NCBI GenBank assembly: GCA_001464165.1
Contig: LNEX01000440.1
Location: forward strand, 1-46,791
DNA from: a bacterium Ga0077546
GTDB lineage: Bacteria > Cyanobacteriota > Vampirovibrionia > Obscuribacterales > Obscuribacteraceae
DNA length: 46,791 bases
Reading direction: 5' to 3'
Under the pieces are notes generated by a model. That model made no database searches. It was not told where the DNA came from and was given only the letters and a program-made list of their open reading frames with translations. Shown piece after piece: positions 1 through 7,405 of this stretch. The first letter of the stretch is position 1. Every line of letters begins with the position of its first letter. The translations under genes and the position numbers were made by a program.

Positions 1-69
1 AAAATCGTTGATGCAAGAAAACCGCTAGTTGATTATTTGCTCTCACTGGCCGGTGTTGGAGCTGTCTAA
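1..69 (+). CDS. C-terminal end of an unidentified protein (partial)
   Basis: Reading from base 1, frame 1 is open for 22 codons and ends in TAA at 67-69. The predicted tail is KIVDARKPLVDYLLSLAGVGAV. It converges with the LRR gene and their stop codons overlap by a few bases, a common arrangement for two real genes. The rest of the protein lies outside the window, so no function can be given. The open stretch is short and could be chance. Confidence 0.35.
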   Translation, partial: KIVDARKPLVDYLLSLAGVGAV

Positions 70-1016
70 TGCAGTGGCGCGAAAAGGTCGACTGGTATTC
101 TTGATTTGCTCTTGTCTTTGATTTCAATACCGGTGAAGGTTTTGGCGATGGCCTGAATCTCAGCTGCAGAGTAACTTTCGTGCGGACATTCAAGATGGTT
201 CAAATGACATTGGCTCAATTTGAGAATGCTTTTTGAGCTGATTTTTAGTCCTCTTAATTCCAGTCTTTTGAGCTGCTTTAGTTTGGCAAGCTGCTCTATG
301 CCGGTGTCGGAAATCTTCTTGTTGTTACTGATGTCTAGAGCCACTAGTTGGTCGATTGTCGCAATATCTTGTAGTGATTGGTCGTTTATTTGTGCGTCAG
401 AAATTTGCAAGACACGAAGCTTTGGCAGTTGCTTGAGGTCTTTGAAATTTGCCGTAGAAAGCTGATTGTGTCCGATCGTCAACACGCGCAGATTTGTTAG
501 GTTCTTCAGCTTGGAGAAGCCGCTACCCTTTAGCTGAGTGCTCTGCAGTAGTAGACACTCAAGATTTTTTAGTTTGGCGATTTCGTTGAAGGCGCTATCG
601 TCTACTTCGGTGTTCTCAAGATTGAGACGTTGAACTTTCTGCAAGTGATCGAGACCTTTGATCTGACTGCTGCTCAGCGGTAGTTTGCTCAGGTCTAAGG
701 CGACGAAACGTTCGGCTGGTAGTGTTTTCAGCAATGATAAATTTTCGGCAAAGGCGAAGTTGCATTTTAGTTTTAGCCTGGCATTCTGCGGTATGACAAT
801 CGTACCTTGGGCTGGCCCTAGAGGTTTGTCGTGTCTCTTTGTGCCGTGGTCTGGTGTCCAAGAGTTTTTGCAGAGATAAAGTTGGCCAATGCTTTTGTGT
901 GGAAATTTGATTGTTGCAGAGGATGGTTGCGCCAAGGTCGGACGAGTCGCTATCAGCATTGTGCAGGCTAGGGCACAAATTGGTAGAGACCAATTTTTTC
1001 TTTTGCAATTGTTCAA
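66..1016 (-). CDS. Secreted leucine-rich-repeat protein
   Basis: A 316-residue protein. A basic N-terminus followed by a hydrophobic stretch (about residues 10-28, ending TLAQ) looks like a Sec signal peptide, so it is probably exported. From about residue 105 to 285 there are roughly seven LRRs of 23-25 residues (for example LRVLTIGHNQLSTANFKDL and LVALDISNNKKISDTGIEQL). This is the bacterial/GALA-like LRR pattern seen in Planctomycetes and related large-genome bacteria. The C-terminus resembles the LRR-like tails of the kinases at 19150-23897. The start is TTG at 1016, with GAGG eight bases upstream. Binding partner unknown; LRR solenoids normally bind proteins. Third-position composition is AT-richer than in the cassette upstream. 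Confidence 0.82.
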   Translation of the reverse strand: MNNCKRKNWSLPICALACTMLIATRPTLAQPSSATIKFPHKSIGQLYLCKNSWTPDHGTKRHDKPLGPAQGTIVIPQNARLKLKCNFAFAENLSLLKTLPAERFVALDLSKLPLSSSQIKGLDHLQKVQRLNLENTEVDDSAFNEIAKLKNLECLLLQSTQLKGSGFSKLKNLTNLRVLTIGHNQLSTANFKDLKQLPKLRVLQISDAQINDQSLQDIATIDQLVALDISNNKKISDTGIEQLAKLKQLKRLELRGLKISSKSILKLSQCHLNHLECPHESYSAAEIQAIAKTFTGIEIKDKSKSRIPVDLFAPLH

Positions 1017-1195
1017 AGGTTAGCGCCTCGTACACTCAGACTTGAGAGTCACCCGGGCTAGAGTAATAATCAGAATAGAAAAATACTCAGGATAGATACC
1101 ATTGCTGATTTCTATCAAACCATCAAATGCTGCTGCTGGCAATTTTTCCTGCTCATTCATTGGACTTGCTGATGCTCGCAATGTCGAGATTGTAT

Positions 1196-1207
1196 TAGAC
1201 CGGTCTA
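1196..1207. promoter_or_regulatory. Perfect 12-bp palindrome TAGACCGGTCTA, operator-like
   Basis: TAGACCGGTCTA is a perfect inverted repeat. It lies in the gap between the cassette gene ending at 1300 and the LRR gene starting at 1016, about 180 bases upstream of the latter. Eleven of its 12 bases recur at 15534-15544. Symmetric sites of this form are typical of dimeric TetR-family repressors. Which protein binds is unknown. The rest of 1017-1299 shows nothing else I can name. Confidence 0.35.
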
Positions 1208-1299
1208 CTAATTTTTGCTCAAAAAGAAAGTGAAATGGTGCCGATTGAGCACTGTCCCACTTTCTTGCACGTCTACGGCAATCTATCCGCCGTTCTCGG

Positions 1300-2049
1300 T
1301 CAGGCCGGAACGAAAATTTCCACGGACTGGTCCAGCTCCAGAGTGGCCGTGCCGGCTTTTTTGTTGGCTGTCACTTGCCGGGCAATCGGCAGGTAGATGT
1401 CTTGTCCATGGCCGTCGCCAGCGATGCGGATGTAGAAGGCCGGGCCACCGGACGGTTCAGCGAGATAGCAGTACTCGCCTTGACCGCGACCATTCCTCTG
1501 GCCGAACTCCAAGGCGTCGATGTTGCAGGCGATCAGGCCGTCTTCCGTGGCGTAATTCGGCAAGCGCTTGTCGATGCGCAACTCGGCATTGACCCAGATC
1601 GACTGGCTCAGGTCACCGCGGGGGCGAACGAAGACAGGGCTCTTGCTGCTGAGCTCGATGGTGCGCCCTGACGGGGTGAACGGCGCTGGTCGATTGTTGT
1701 ATGACTGGGCGTAGGGGTGCCGCATGCGCACCTCGATGCCGGCGAAGGTGTTGCGGAACATGGGGTAGAGCTCGGTCCAGGGAATGTAGGTGCTGATGCT
1801 CTGGCACCAGCGCTTGCCAGTGTTGTCTTCCATTTCGCAGGTCCACAGCGGCCACATGCCGATCTGGTATTGATACTGAGTCGGCATGTTGACTGCCACC
1901 ACACGCGAGGGACCAGCGCCGCAGCTGCCACAACTGCAACTCCAACCAGACGAGGTCTTATTGATCAGGCGAGCTTCGAGCTGCTGCTTGAGGTTTTCGG
2001 CAACGACCATGGCGCGGGCGAAGACCTCGGGAGAGATTTGAGTTTTCAT
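1300..2049 (-). CDS. Cys-motif protein of unknown function, last gene of the S1 cassette
   Basis: A 249-residue protein not recognised as a known family. The N-terminal 25 residues are helical (ISPEVFARAMVVAENLKQQL). Next comes a compact cysteine cluster, CSCGSCGAG (about residues 36-44), which could bind a metal or form disulfides. The remainder is rich in Trp, Tyr and Pro and looks beta-rich. There is no signal peptide or membrane segment. The reading frame is open further upstream, but ATG at 2049 (MKTQISPEV) is the sensible start because the upstream codons translate the intergenic hairpin. It lies 77 bases downstream of the membrane protein gene on the same strand and shares its GC-rich codon use, so it is probably co-transcribed. 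Confidence 0.7.
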   Translation of the reverse strand: MKTQISPEVFARAMVVAENLKQQLEARLINKTSSGWSCSCGSCGAGPSRVVAVNMPTQYQYQIGMWPLWTCEMEDNTGKRWCQSISTYIPWTELYPMFRNTFAGIEVRMRHPYAQSYNNRPAPFTPSGRTIELSSKSPVFVRPRGDLSQSIWVNAELRIDKRLPNYATEDGLIACNIDALEFGQRNGRGQGEYCYLAEPSGGPAFYIRIAGDGHGQDIYLPIARQVTANKKAGTATLELDQSVEIFVPA

Positions 2050-2074
2050 GAAGTTGCTATGGTTGAAGTTGATG

Positions 2075-2100
2075 AAGGAAGGCCTGGGAGAGCCTTCCTT
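2075..2100. other. 9-bp perfect hairpin between cassette genes
   Basis: AAGGAAGGC (2075-2083) pairs with GCCTTCCTT (2092-2100) around an 8-base loop. It sits between the genes ending at 2127 and starting at 2049. No T-tract follows on either strand, so it is more likely an RNA processing or attenuation element than a strong terminator. Confidence 0.45.
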
Positions 2101-2126
2101 CCGGTTGATGAAGCCTTTCCGCTCGC

Positions 2127-2627
2127 TCAGTCGAAGAATTCCACACGCACCGGATATTTGCCGATGGCGCTGGGAACCTTGGACAGCCACAAAGTCACCG
2201 GCACGCCGCCCTTGAGGGTGATCGGCTGGCCCGCGGCGTCGCGTGTCTCCACCTGGGTTCTTACCACCAGCCATTCGCTGCGCTTGCCCGAGCTGTCAGC
2301 GTTTTCGTTGCGTTGGCCGGTGCTGTAGTTGCTCAGACCCGCCGCGTTCAGCGTTTCGCCGAGCTGACAGAAGGCATCGAAGAACGGGTTGTTGTGACGC
2401 ATCGAAGCTTCGGTTTGGCGGCGGCTGGCGTAGTAGAACGCTTCAGCGCGGGCGATGTCGATGTGGAACTTCCAAGCCAAGCCCAGAAGTACCACCGCCA
2501 GTGCCGCCACCAGCAGAAGCAGCCAGCCGCTGGCGAAGAAGGCTCCCACGCCGAAGATGACGCCGAAGAAGAGGCAGATGTATTTGGCAAAGCCGATCAA
2601 CAGACCACCCATGTCGCTTCCAGTCAT
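2127..2627 (-). CDS. Small membrane protein, S1 cassette
   Basis: A 166-residue protein with two closely spaced hydrophobic segments near the N-terminus (about residues 8-30 and 33-52: ICLFFGVIFGVGAFFASG, then WLLLLVAALAVVLLGLAWKF). A soluble C-terminal domain of about 110 residues follows. The soluble part begins with a helical stretch (IDIARAEAFYYASRRQTEASM) and ends in a probable beta fold. I do not recognise the family. The ATG at 2627 has AAGGG upstream. It lies between two unfamiliar genes with gaps of 48 and 77 bases, and the common strand and codon style point to one transcription unit. Confidence 0.72.
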   Translation of the reverse strand: MTGSDMGGLLIGFAKYICLFFGVIFGVGAFFASGWLLLLVAALAVVLLGLAWKFHIDIARAEAFYYASRRQTEASMRHNNPFFDAFCQLGETLNAAGLSNYSTGQRNENADSSGKRSEWLVVRTQVETRDAAGQPITLKGGVPVTLWLSKVPSAIGKYPVRVEFFD

Positions 2628-2675
2628 TTTGATTTCCCTTGTTTCGTTGAGGTTGTGAGTTGCTGCTCTGCTGGG

Positions 2676-3500
2676 TTACTGCTTGGCGGCGTCGCGGGCC
2701 GCTTCGTAGGCGTCGACGCAGCTGTTGAACAGCGCGGCGAAGGCCTGGTAGGCGTGCACGCTCAGCGAGTCGTAGGAGTGGGGAATTGTCGCAGCACTCT
2801 GGGCAGCTCTTTCTATGGCAGCCGCCACAGAGGCAGTCGCGGCTTGCTGTTGGCTGTTGATGCGAGTGGCCCACTGCCCGAGGCGTTCGCCTGCGCTGTC
2901 GCTGTCGCAGTCTTGAGCGACCGCCTTCAGGGCTGCGAGGAAGCTGCTCGCCGACGGCAAATAGCTCTGCAACGCCGGCAGTACCGTGCGAGACACCTCG
3001 TTGGGGTTGTAGACCTGTCGGCGCGCGGGCTTGGCAGCGACGCGCATGCGGCGGTAGGCCTGACGCAACATCTCCTGCGGCCGAGGGGCAGCATTGAGCA
3101 TGATGATGTGGATGCTTTCCACGGTGTCGAGGATTTCGCAGATGTAGGGCTTCGAGCGGTAGAGCGGCGCCTTGAGAGCGGTGAAGTTGACTTCGTAGCC
3201 TTCTTCGAAATCTGTCCAGCCCGCACAATGCAGGTTGCGGCGCAGCCAGGCGATGTACTCGTCGAAGCTTTGCAGCTTTTCGACCGATTGCATCCAGCTG
3301 CGCCACTTGTAGGCTTCGTTGCTGGCGGCGGTGTCGTTTCTGGCTGCCTGGCGGCGATTTTCTTCCACCTGGTAGCTGTGCTCGGCGCCGCCTTTGCCTG
3401 TGTCGCAGACGCCCGAGCGGCGAGTGCTCATCAGGGCTTGCTGAGCGCGGTCTGCAAAACGGCCGATGACGCGCGCTTTGGCTTGTTCAAATGTGGTCAT
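2676..3500 (-). CDS. Helical protein of unknown function, S1 cassette
   Basis: A 274-residue soluble, largely alpha-helical protein rich in Ala, Arg and Gln. No signal peptide, membrane segment or known catalytic motif was seen. The middle (ILDTVESIHIIMLNAAPRPQ) and the Ala-rich C-terminus (about residues 190-274) look like helical bundles. The start ATG at 3500 is preceded by GGAG at good spacing. It is the second gene of the minus-strand cassette, 102 bases after the S1-domain gene and 48 bases before the membrane protein. The function is not known to me. Confidence 0.7.
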   Translation of the reverse strand: MTTFEQAKARVIGRFADRAQQALMSTRRSGVCDTGKGGAEHSYQVEENRRQAARNDTAASNEAYKWRSWMQSVEKLQSFDEYIAWLRRNLHCAGWTDFEEGYEVNFTALKAPLYRSKPYICEILDTVESIHIIMLNAAPRPQEMLRQAYRRMRVAAKPARRQVYNPNEVSRTVLPALQSYLPSASSFLAALKAVAQDCDSDSAGERLGQWATRINSQQQAATASVAAAIERAAQSAATIPHSYDSLSVHAYQAFAALFNSCVDAYEAARDAAKQ

Positions 3501-3602
3501 GTTATCTCCAATTCTGGTTTATGGAGTTGATGGAAGCGCCTTGGTTAAAGGCATTTATTGCTGCACAAGGCTGCACAGCTTTGTGATCGTCTGTGCTTGC
3601 TG

Positions 3603-4328
3603 TCAGAAGACCCCGGGGCCTTCTTCGAGGCGCGCTGCCACATCCGCCCACATTTTCTTGGAATTGGCGTGGCCGAAAGTGCTGGGACTGATCTGCTTGA
3701 CGCTCACCTTGGGGCGGTTGCCGTCCATGGCTGCCGAGCGGATGGAGACGAAAATCGCAGCACCTTCATCGACGTCTTTGATGTCGAACATCTGCGACTT
3801 GTGCAGCAGGGCCGACATGCCGTTCTCGAGCTGGACGAAAGCACCGATCAGGTGTGTGCCCTGGCCCTCGTCGTTGGCCTTGTTGGCGAAGCGGATCACC
3901 GTGGCGCGCAGGCAGTCTCCCACCTTGAGGGCGGCCACTTGATCGCGCAGACGAGCAGTTTCTTCTTGCCGGGCGGCGAAGATCTTCTTGAGGGTGATCT
4001 TGTCTTCGTTGAGGATGATGCGGGGGCGGGGCTTGCTCGTCTTCGCAGGCTGACTTTCGTCGACCTTGGCCGCTGCCATGCCAGCTTCTTCCACGAAGAC
4101 CTCGATGGCCATGCCGGGATTGGCGATCAAGAGCAGACGACGTTCGGCCTTGGCGGCGTTGTTCTTGCCGGCGATGAGACGGTTGGGGATGAAGCCGTTG
4201 GGATTGCCTGGGATGGTGACGATCACGCCGCTGTCGGGGTGGTGGGCGATGGCGGCGACGGTGCCGGTGATGGTGGTGCCAGCGTTGATGGAGATGGTCG
4301 GGGTTTGGGTAGAGCGGGAGGTGTTCAA
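3603..4328 (-). CDS. Protein with two S1-like nucleic-acid-binding domains
   Basis: A 241-residue protein. Residues about 15-75 (AGTTITGTVAAIAHHPDSGV, then IPGNPNGFIPNRLIAG) and about 135-225 (VGDCLRATVIRFANKANDEG, then QLENGMSALLHKSQM and PKVSVKQIS) follow the S1/OB pattern. In that pattern G-x-V/T-V opens the barrel, a G-x-x-G/A-h-h-x segment follows, and a final strand carries basic residues. A charged linker (about residues 85-130) joins the domains. S1 proteins bind RNA or single-stranded DNA in the cytoplasm. The start is TTG at 4328 with AAGGA six bases upstream. It is the first gene of the four-gene minus-strand cassette, which suggests that RNA binding is central to whatever the cassette does. 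Confidence 0.75.
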   Translation of the reverse strand: MNTSRSTQTPTISINAGTTITGTVAAIAHHPDSGVIVTIPGNPNGFIPNRLIAGKNNAAKAERRLLLIANPGMAIEVFVEEAGMAAAKVDESQPAKTSKPRPRIILNEDKITLKKIFAARQEETARLRDQVAALKVGDCLRATVIRFANKANDEGQGTHLIGAFVQLENGMSALLHKSQMFDIKDVDEGAAIFVSIRSAAMDGNRPKVSVKQISPSTFGHANSKKMWADVAARLEEGPGVF

Positions 4329-4389
4329 TTTAGATCCTTCAAGATCAGGGTGCGGTTGCAGAGATGGGCGGGGTGTTGGGGGAGGTGGT

Positions 4390-4418
4390 TTTATATCTGA
4401 GTGATTGAGTGGAGTTAA
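4390..4418 (-). promoter_or_regulatory. Candidate sigma-70 promoter for the S1 cassette
   Basis: On the minus strand, TTAACT (4418-4413) and TATAAA (4395-4390) are separated by 17 bases, about 60 bases upstream of the TTG start at 4328. Spacing and -10 match the housekeeping consensus; the -35 is partial. Confidence 0.35.
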
Positions 4419-4450
4419 AAAGAGATCTTGAGCTTAGGTTTAGTCGGTGC

Positions 4451-4723
4451 TTAAAGACAATCAAAGAGCCGTTGTCTTTGATATATACGGCTCTTTGTCG
4501 AGCCCTACTACGTGGGGCTTATACGCGGTTTTACGCTATTTGAACTTAGCTTGGCTCGCGATAGCACCACTTAAAGACGGTGCACAAATTATGTAAGCAA
4601 CAAAGTAAGCCCACTGATTTATGCCGTTAGCTTAGTTCACGCTAGTTGCTTCTAATGCTCGCGCAAAATTAGCTAAGTAAAAGCCTTCTAGCTAATTCAG
4701 CTGGAAGGCTTGTTGGTTTTATG
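4451..4723 (+). ncRNA. Candidate structured RNA ending in an intrinsic terminator
   Basis: This stretch has no plausible ORF but contains a chain of stems. 4453-4460 pairs with 4472-4479 (8 bp). Its loop, 4462-4471, pairs perfectly with 4488-4497 (10 bp), which gives a pseudoknot or two mutually exclusive hairpins. Further stems are 4501-4508 with 4512-4519 (8 bp, 3-base loop), 4564-4568 with 4579-4583, and 4595-4601 with 4645-4651 enclosing 4606-4610 with 4630-4634. A 13-bp hairpin at 4681-4711 followed by TGTTGGTTTTAT closes it. I looked for the conserved cores of tmRNA, RNase P RNA and SRP RNA and did not find them. It may be an unassigned small RNA. The pairings are from inspection only. 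Confidence 0.3.
4681..4723 (+). terminator. Intrinsic terminator
   Basis: A 13-bp stem (4681-4693 with 4699-4711, one G-T wobble) with a 5-base AATTC loop is followed by a T-rich stretch on the plus strand. A weaker TTTTACTT follows on the minus strand, so it may act both ways. No plus-strand protein gene precedes it, which is why an RNA gene is suspected. Confidence 0.55.
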
Positions 4724-5017
4724 TGATTCAAAAGTTGGTTACAAAATGTAAAATTGTAAGTGATCTTGGTGTCACCGTTGGTGATACCAAAAAAATCTCG
4801 TTGTTCTGTTTTTGCCGATTGTTCAACCAGTTTTTACGGCAGCAGTCGATCTAGTTGCAGAGATTTTCACCTGAGTGTTGATTGGTCACTTTGACGAAAG
4901 TATAGTTCGCTGTTTTTGGCGTTTTATGGGCGTCTTATATGGACCTTGATTCCCTGGATCAGCTTATTTATGATGTCGTATAGTTGGGTAGTGTTTTTGA
5001 AAAACTTCGCCAAAAAA
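4724..5017. other. Intergenic stretch without recognisable genes
   Basis: AT-rich and without a convincing ORF. It holds a 9-bp, 3-base-loop hairpin at 4769-4789 (GGTGTCACC / GGTGATACC with one G-T wobble) next to seven A residues. I see nothing else. Confidence 0.5.
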
Positions 5018-5071
5018 ATCCAAGTAGCACGGTGGTGAGAGTTTTAAGTCATTCACCAGCGCTACTTGGAT
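5012..5071 (-). terminator. Strong intrinsic terminator (second of a pair)
   Basis: On the minus strand, ATCCAAGTAGC (5071-5061) pairs perfectly with 5028-5018. An inner 6-bp stem (5033-5038 with 5053-5058) extends the hairpin, and a run of seven T follows at 5018-5012. It lies just beyond another terminator for the same strand, so it is either a back-up or ends a short separate transcript. Confidence 0.6.
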
Positions 5072-5080
5072 AAACCTGAG

Positions 5081-5126
5081 AGAAAAGAATGCTCCCGATT
5101 CTTAATGAAAAGTCTCGGGAGCATTC
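5081..5126 (-). terminator. Intrinsic terminator after the histidine phosphatase gene
   Basis: On the minus strand, GAATGCTCCCGA (5126-5115) pairs perfectly with 5098-5087 (12 bp). TTTTCT follows. It begins seven bases past the stop codon at 5133. Confidence 0.75.
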
Positions 5127-5132
5127 CAATAG

Positions 5133-5813
5133 TTACTTGTGACTGTTGCTGCTCTCTGTGACGAGACGAAGCCCAGTCACACCCCAGCGACCTGAAGTGA
5201 ACTGCGGGTTCTTCATATCGGCTTTGGGGCCGATAGTGATAACGTCGCAGTTGTGCGGATTGCGCAGCATGTCGAACTGTTCCACGGTGAGGTGGAAGAA
5301 GCGCATGACGAAGATGCGGATGGTCAGACCGTGGGAGACGATCAACGCCTTGTCTTTCTTCTTGCGCTCCATCTGCCGCATGAAGCTCTCGAGAAAACCT
5401 GAGACGCGATCATAGGCTTGGACAGGGCTTTCACCGCGTTCCATCTGGTACCAGAAGTAGCCGATTTTGTCGCGCAGTTGTTTCTGTGCATTCATTCCAG
5501 CTTGGCCTTCGTAGCCATGTTCGACCTCGCGAAGACGCGGATCTTCGTATGTGCGCACCGGCAGTTTGTCGTCAGCGTTGCTGATCAGACCGGCGCCAAC
5601 AAAAGCTTCGACCATGGTCTGCCTCGTCCGTTTATAGGGCGAGAGAAAGACCATGGCTTCGAGCAGATATTCTGGTCCGAGCTTGAGACCGGCGGCATTG
5701 GCTTGCTTGATGCCCTTGGGCACGAGGCTGATACGGTGGTCCGGAGTGTCTTTGGTGTCTTGCTCGCCGGTGTTTGCCCCAGAGAGCCCGTGGCGCATGA
5801 GTTTGATGATCAT
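5133..5813 (-). CDS. Histidine phosphatase family protein (phosphoglycerate mutase-like)
   Basis: A 226-residue cytosolic protein. The N-terminal MIIKLMRHGLS carries the RHG motif whose His (residue 8) is phosphorylated during catalysis. A second conserved His lies in IVSHGLTIRI near residue 165, and the Arg of SPYKRTRQT fits the phosphate pocket. The family includes cofactor-dependent phosphoglycerate mutases, cobalamin/sugar-phosphate phosphatases and SixA; the substrate here cannot be told. A TTG-initiated version starting at 5834 is open, but ATG at 5813 has GAAAG upstream and begins directly at the first strand. It lies 46 bases downstream of the M48 protease gene on the same strand and probably forms an operon with it. 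Terminators follow. Confidence 0.85.
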   Translation of the reverse strand: MIIKLMRHGLSGANTGEQDTKDTPDHRISLVPKGIKQANAAGLKLGPEYLLEAMVFLSPYKRTRQTMVEAFVGAGLISNADDKLPVRTYEDPRLREVEHGYEGQAGMNAQKQLRDKIGYFWYQMERGESPVQAYDRVSGFLESFMRQMERKKKDKALIVSHGLTIRIFVMRFFHLTVEQFDMLRNPHNCDVITIGPKADMKNPQFTSGRWGVTGLRLVTESSNSHK

Positions 5814-5859
5814 AATTTTGATACTTTCTGTCAATGATCGTGCGCTAGGGCACGAGAAG

Positions 5860-6990
5860 TTACTCGTCGTTCACACGGCGGCCGTTGCGAAAGAGCCGAT
5901 TGAGAGCGGCTGTGCGCTGTCTCTTGATGTCGTCCATGGTCGGGCAGGTTTCACCAGCCATGGCTTCCAGTTCTTTGATGCGGGTGGTAATGGGCGGATG
6001 ATTCTCGCCAATTTCTCTCCACCAGCGGCTGACTTTGCCACCAAGGGTTTTGGGGTCGTGATCTTCGTCTTCGTGGAGGCCGAAGAACAGCATGGGGGCA
6101 AGGCCGCCCATCATGATCTTGAGCTGCAGCAGAAGCCGATTGCGATTGACCCAGTCGTTGATCTTCTGCAGAGCTGTGGCCAGGGCGCACGGATTGTCCG
6201 TCCACTGAGCGGCCAGAGCATCGGCGGCGCTTTCGCGGCTGCGGCTGACGAAGAAGGTGACGAACTTGGCGAAGAAGCTGACCACCGCGAAAACCAACAG
6301 AGTGAAGAAGAAGCCAGCAATACCCACAGCCGGAGCTGCGAAGTTCTTCTTGCCTTTCTTCACTTTGTCAGAGAGCTTGTCCACCAGCAGGCCGTCTTTG
6401 TTGCTGACGAAAGCAGCGCTGAAAATCCAGGGCATGCCGCCGGCCAAAAGAATGGCGAAGAGCGAACCCATCGTGGCGGTGAGCGAAGTGATAGCGACGT
6501 CGCGGCTCTTCACGTGGGCAAGCTCGTGGGCGAGAACGGCTTTGAGTTCTTCGTCGCTGAGGTCGACAGCGAACAGACCCTCAGTACAGGCGATGAACGA
6601 GTTGCTGGGTGAACGGCCGGTGGCAAAGGCATTGGGCATCGGAATCGGCGAAACCATAACATCAGGCATCTTTGCCAGGCCCGTCTTGGGATAGATTTCT
6701 TTGACCAAACGCACGAGACGACGGTGGTCAGGATTGAGCATGTTCGGGGCTTCGCATTTCATCAGCCTCTTCACCAGATTGGCGCTGTTGTACCAGCTGA
6801 AGAGCGGTAGCACGACGGTGAACAATCCCAGGATTGCTGTAGCAATCGTGAAGTTGATGCCGAGCAGGGCGAAGGTGGCGGCGCCGAGAGCAGCGAGCGA
6901 TACCAGGCCCAGTATGGTGCGAAACCAGTTGGCGCGCAGCTGACTGTCGATCGCCTTCTGGTCCACATTGGGGAAGTTGTTTTTATTCAT
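5860..6990 (-). CDS. htpX: M48 family zinc metalloprotease, HtpX-like
   Basis: A 376-residue membrane protease. Two hydrophobic segments near residues 25-45 and 47-66 precede the peptidase domain. HELAH at 155-159 supplies two zinc-binding His and the catalytic Glu. SRESAADALAA supplies the third ligand (Glu253). Two more hydrophobic segments (about 175-195 and 222-248) flank a Lys-rich loop, the HtpX topology with the active site in the cytoplasm. HtpX removes damaged membrane proteins alongside FtsH. It is longer than E. coli HtpX (about 290 residues), with extra sequence at the C-terminus. ATG at 6990 has AGGA upstream. The 5' region holds a large hairpin (7048-7094). Confidence 0.88.
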   Translation of the reverse strand: MNKNNFPNVDQKAIDSQLRANWFRTILGLVSLAALGAATFALLGINFTIATAILGLFTVVLPLFSWYNSANLVKRLMKCEAPNMLNPDHRRLVRLVKEIYPKTGLAKMPDVMVSPIPMPNAFATGRSPSNSFIACTEGLFAVDLSDEELKAVLAHELAHVKSRDVAITSLTATMGSLFAILLAGGMPWIFSAAFVSNKDGLLVDKLSDKVKKGKKNFAAPAVGIAGFFFTLLVFAVVSFFAKFVTFFVSRSRESAADALAAQWTDNPCALATALQKINDWVNRNRLLLQLKIMMGGLAPMLFFGLHEDEDHDPKTLGGKVSRWWREIGENHPPITTRIKELEAMAGETCPTMDDIKRQRTAALNRLFRNGRRVNDE

Positions 6991-7047
6991 GGTGTGTCCT
7001 AGTTCTTCATCCGCAGATGAGTCTTAGAAAGAGTAGAAAGACTGTCG

Positions 7048-7094
7048 GCACCTTGAGCTGATACCACTTGCGCGGGCAAGTTAGTTCAAGGTGC
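7048..7094. promoter_or_regulatory. Compound hairpin upstream of htpX
   Basis: GCACCTTGA (7048-7056) pairs perfectly with TCAAGGTGC (7086-7094), and the pairing can extend through GCT/AGT. Inside, ACTTGC (7066-7071) pairs with GCAAGT (7076-7081). It lies 58-104 bases upstream of the htpX start, where it could be an operator or a leader structure. The remainder of 6991-7405 also holds a 7-bp inverted repeat (7255-7261 with 7286-7292) and nothing else I recognise. Confidence 0.4.
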
Positions 7095-7405
7095 GTAATG
7101 CAGTAGAGGTTTCTGAATAAAAGAAGGTGGTGTTTGTTTCTGTAAAAGCTAAGAAAAGTGAGAAGTAACGTTAGCTAAAATTCGCGCGTTTTTTCCAGTG
7201 CCTGGTGCAAGTTTCAGATGAGATTAGCGCTCTTCTTGTAAACCTAATTTACTATTGGCGTGAATTGCGCTTTCTTGGCAACCTGACGCCAAGTGGCAGC
7301 CTGGTTTATGGGTCATCTCTATTAACTGGCCACTAACTAAAAGGTAAAGGATGTCTCTACCTGGTACGATGCGGTATATCATCGCCCTTGACTTGTGCGG
7401 AAATT

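Noticed and set aside
2313..3530. 405-codon plus-strand ORF across the S1 cassette
   Set aside because: It is antisense to three real genes, has low-complexity Val/Ala/Gly-rich sequence and no known motif; it is a by-product of GC-rich codons.
4440..4723. tmRNA, RNase P RNA or SRP RNA
   Set aside because: None of the conserved core sequences I looked for is present on either strand, and there is no tRNA-like end.
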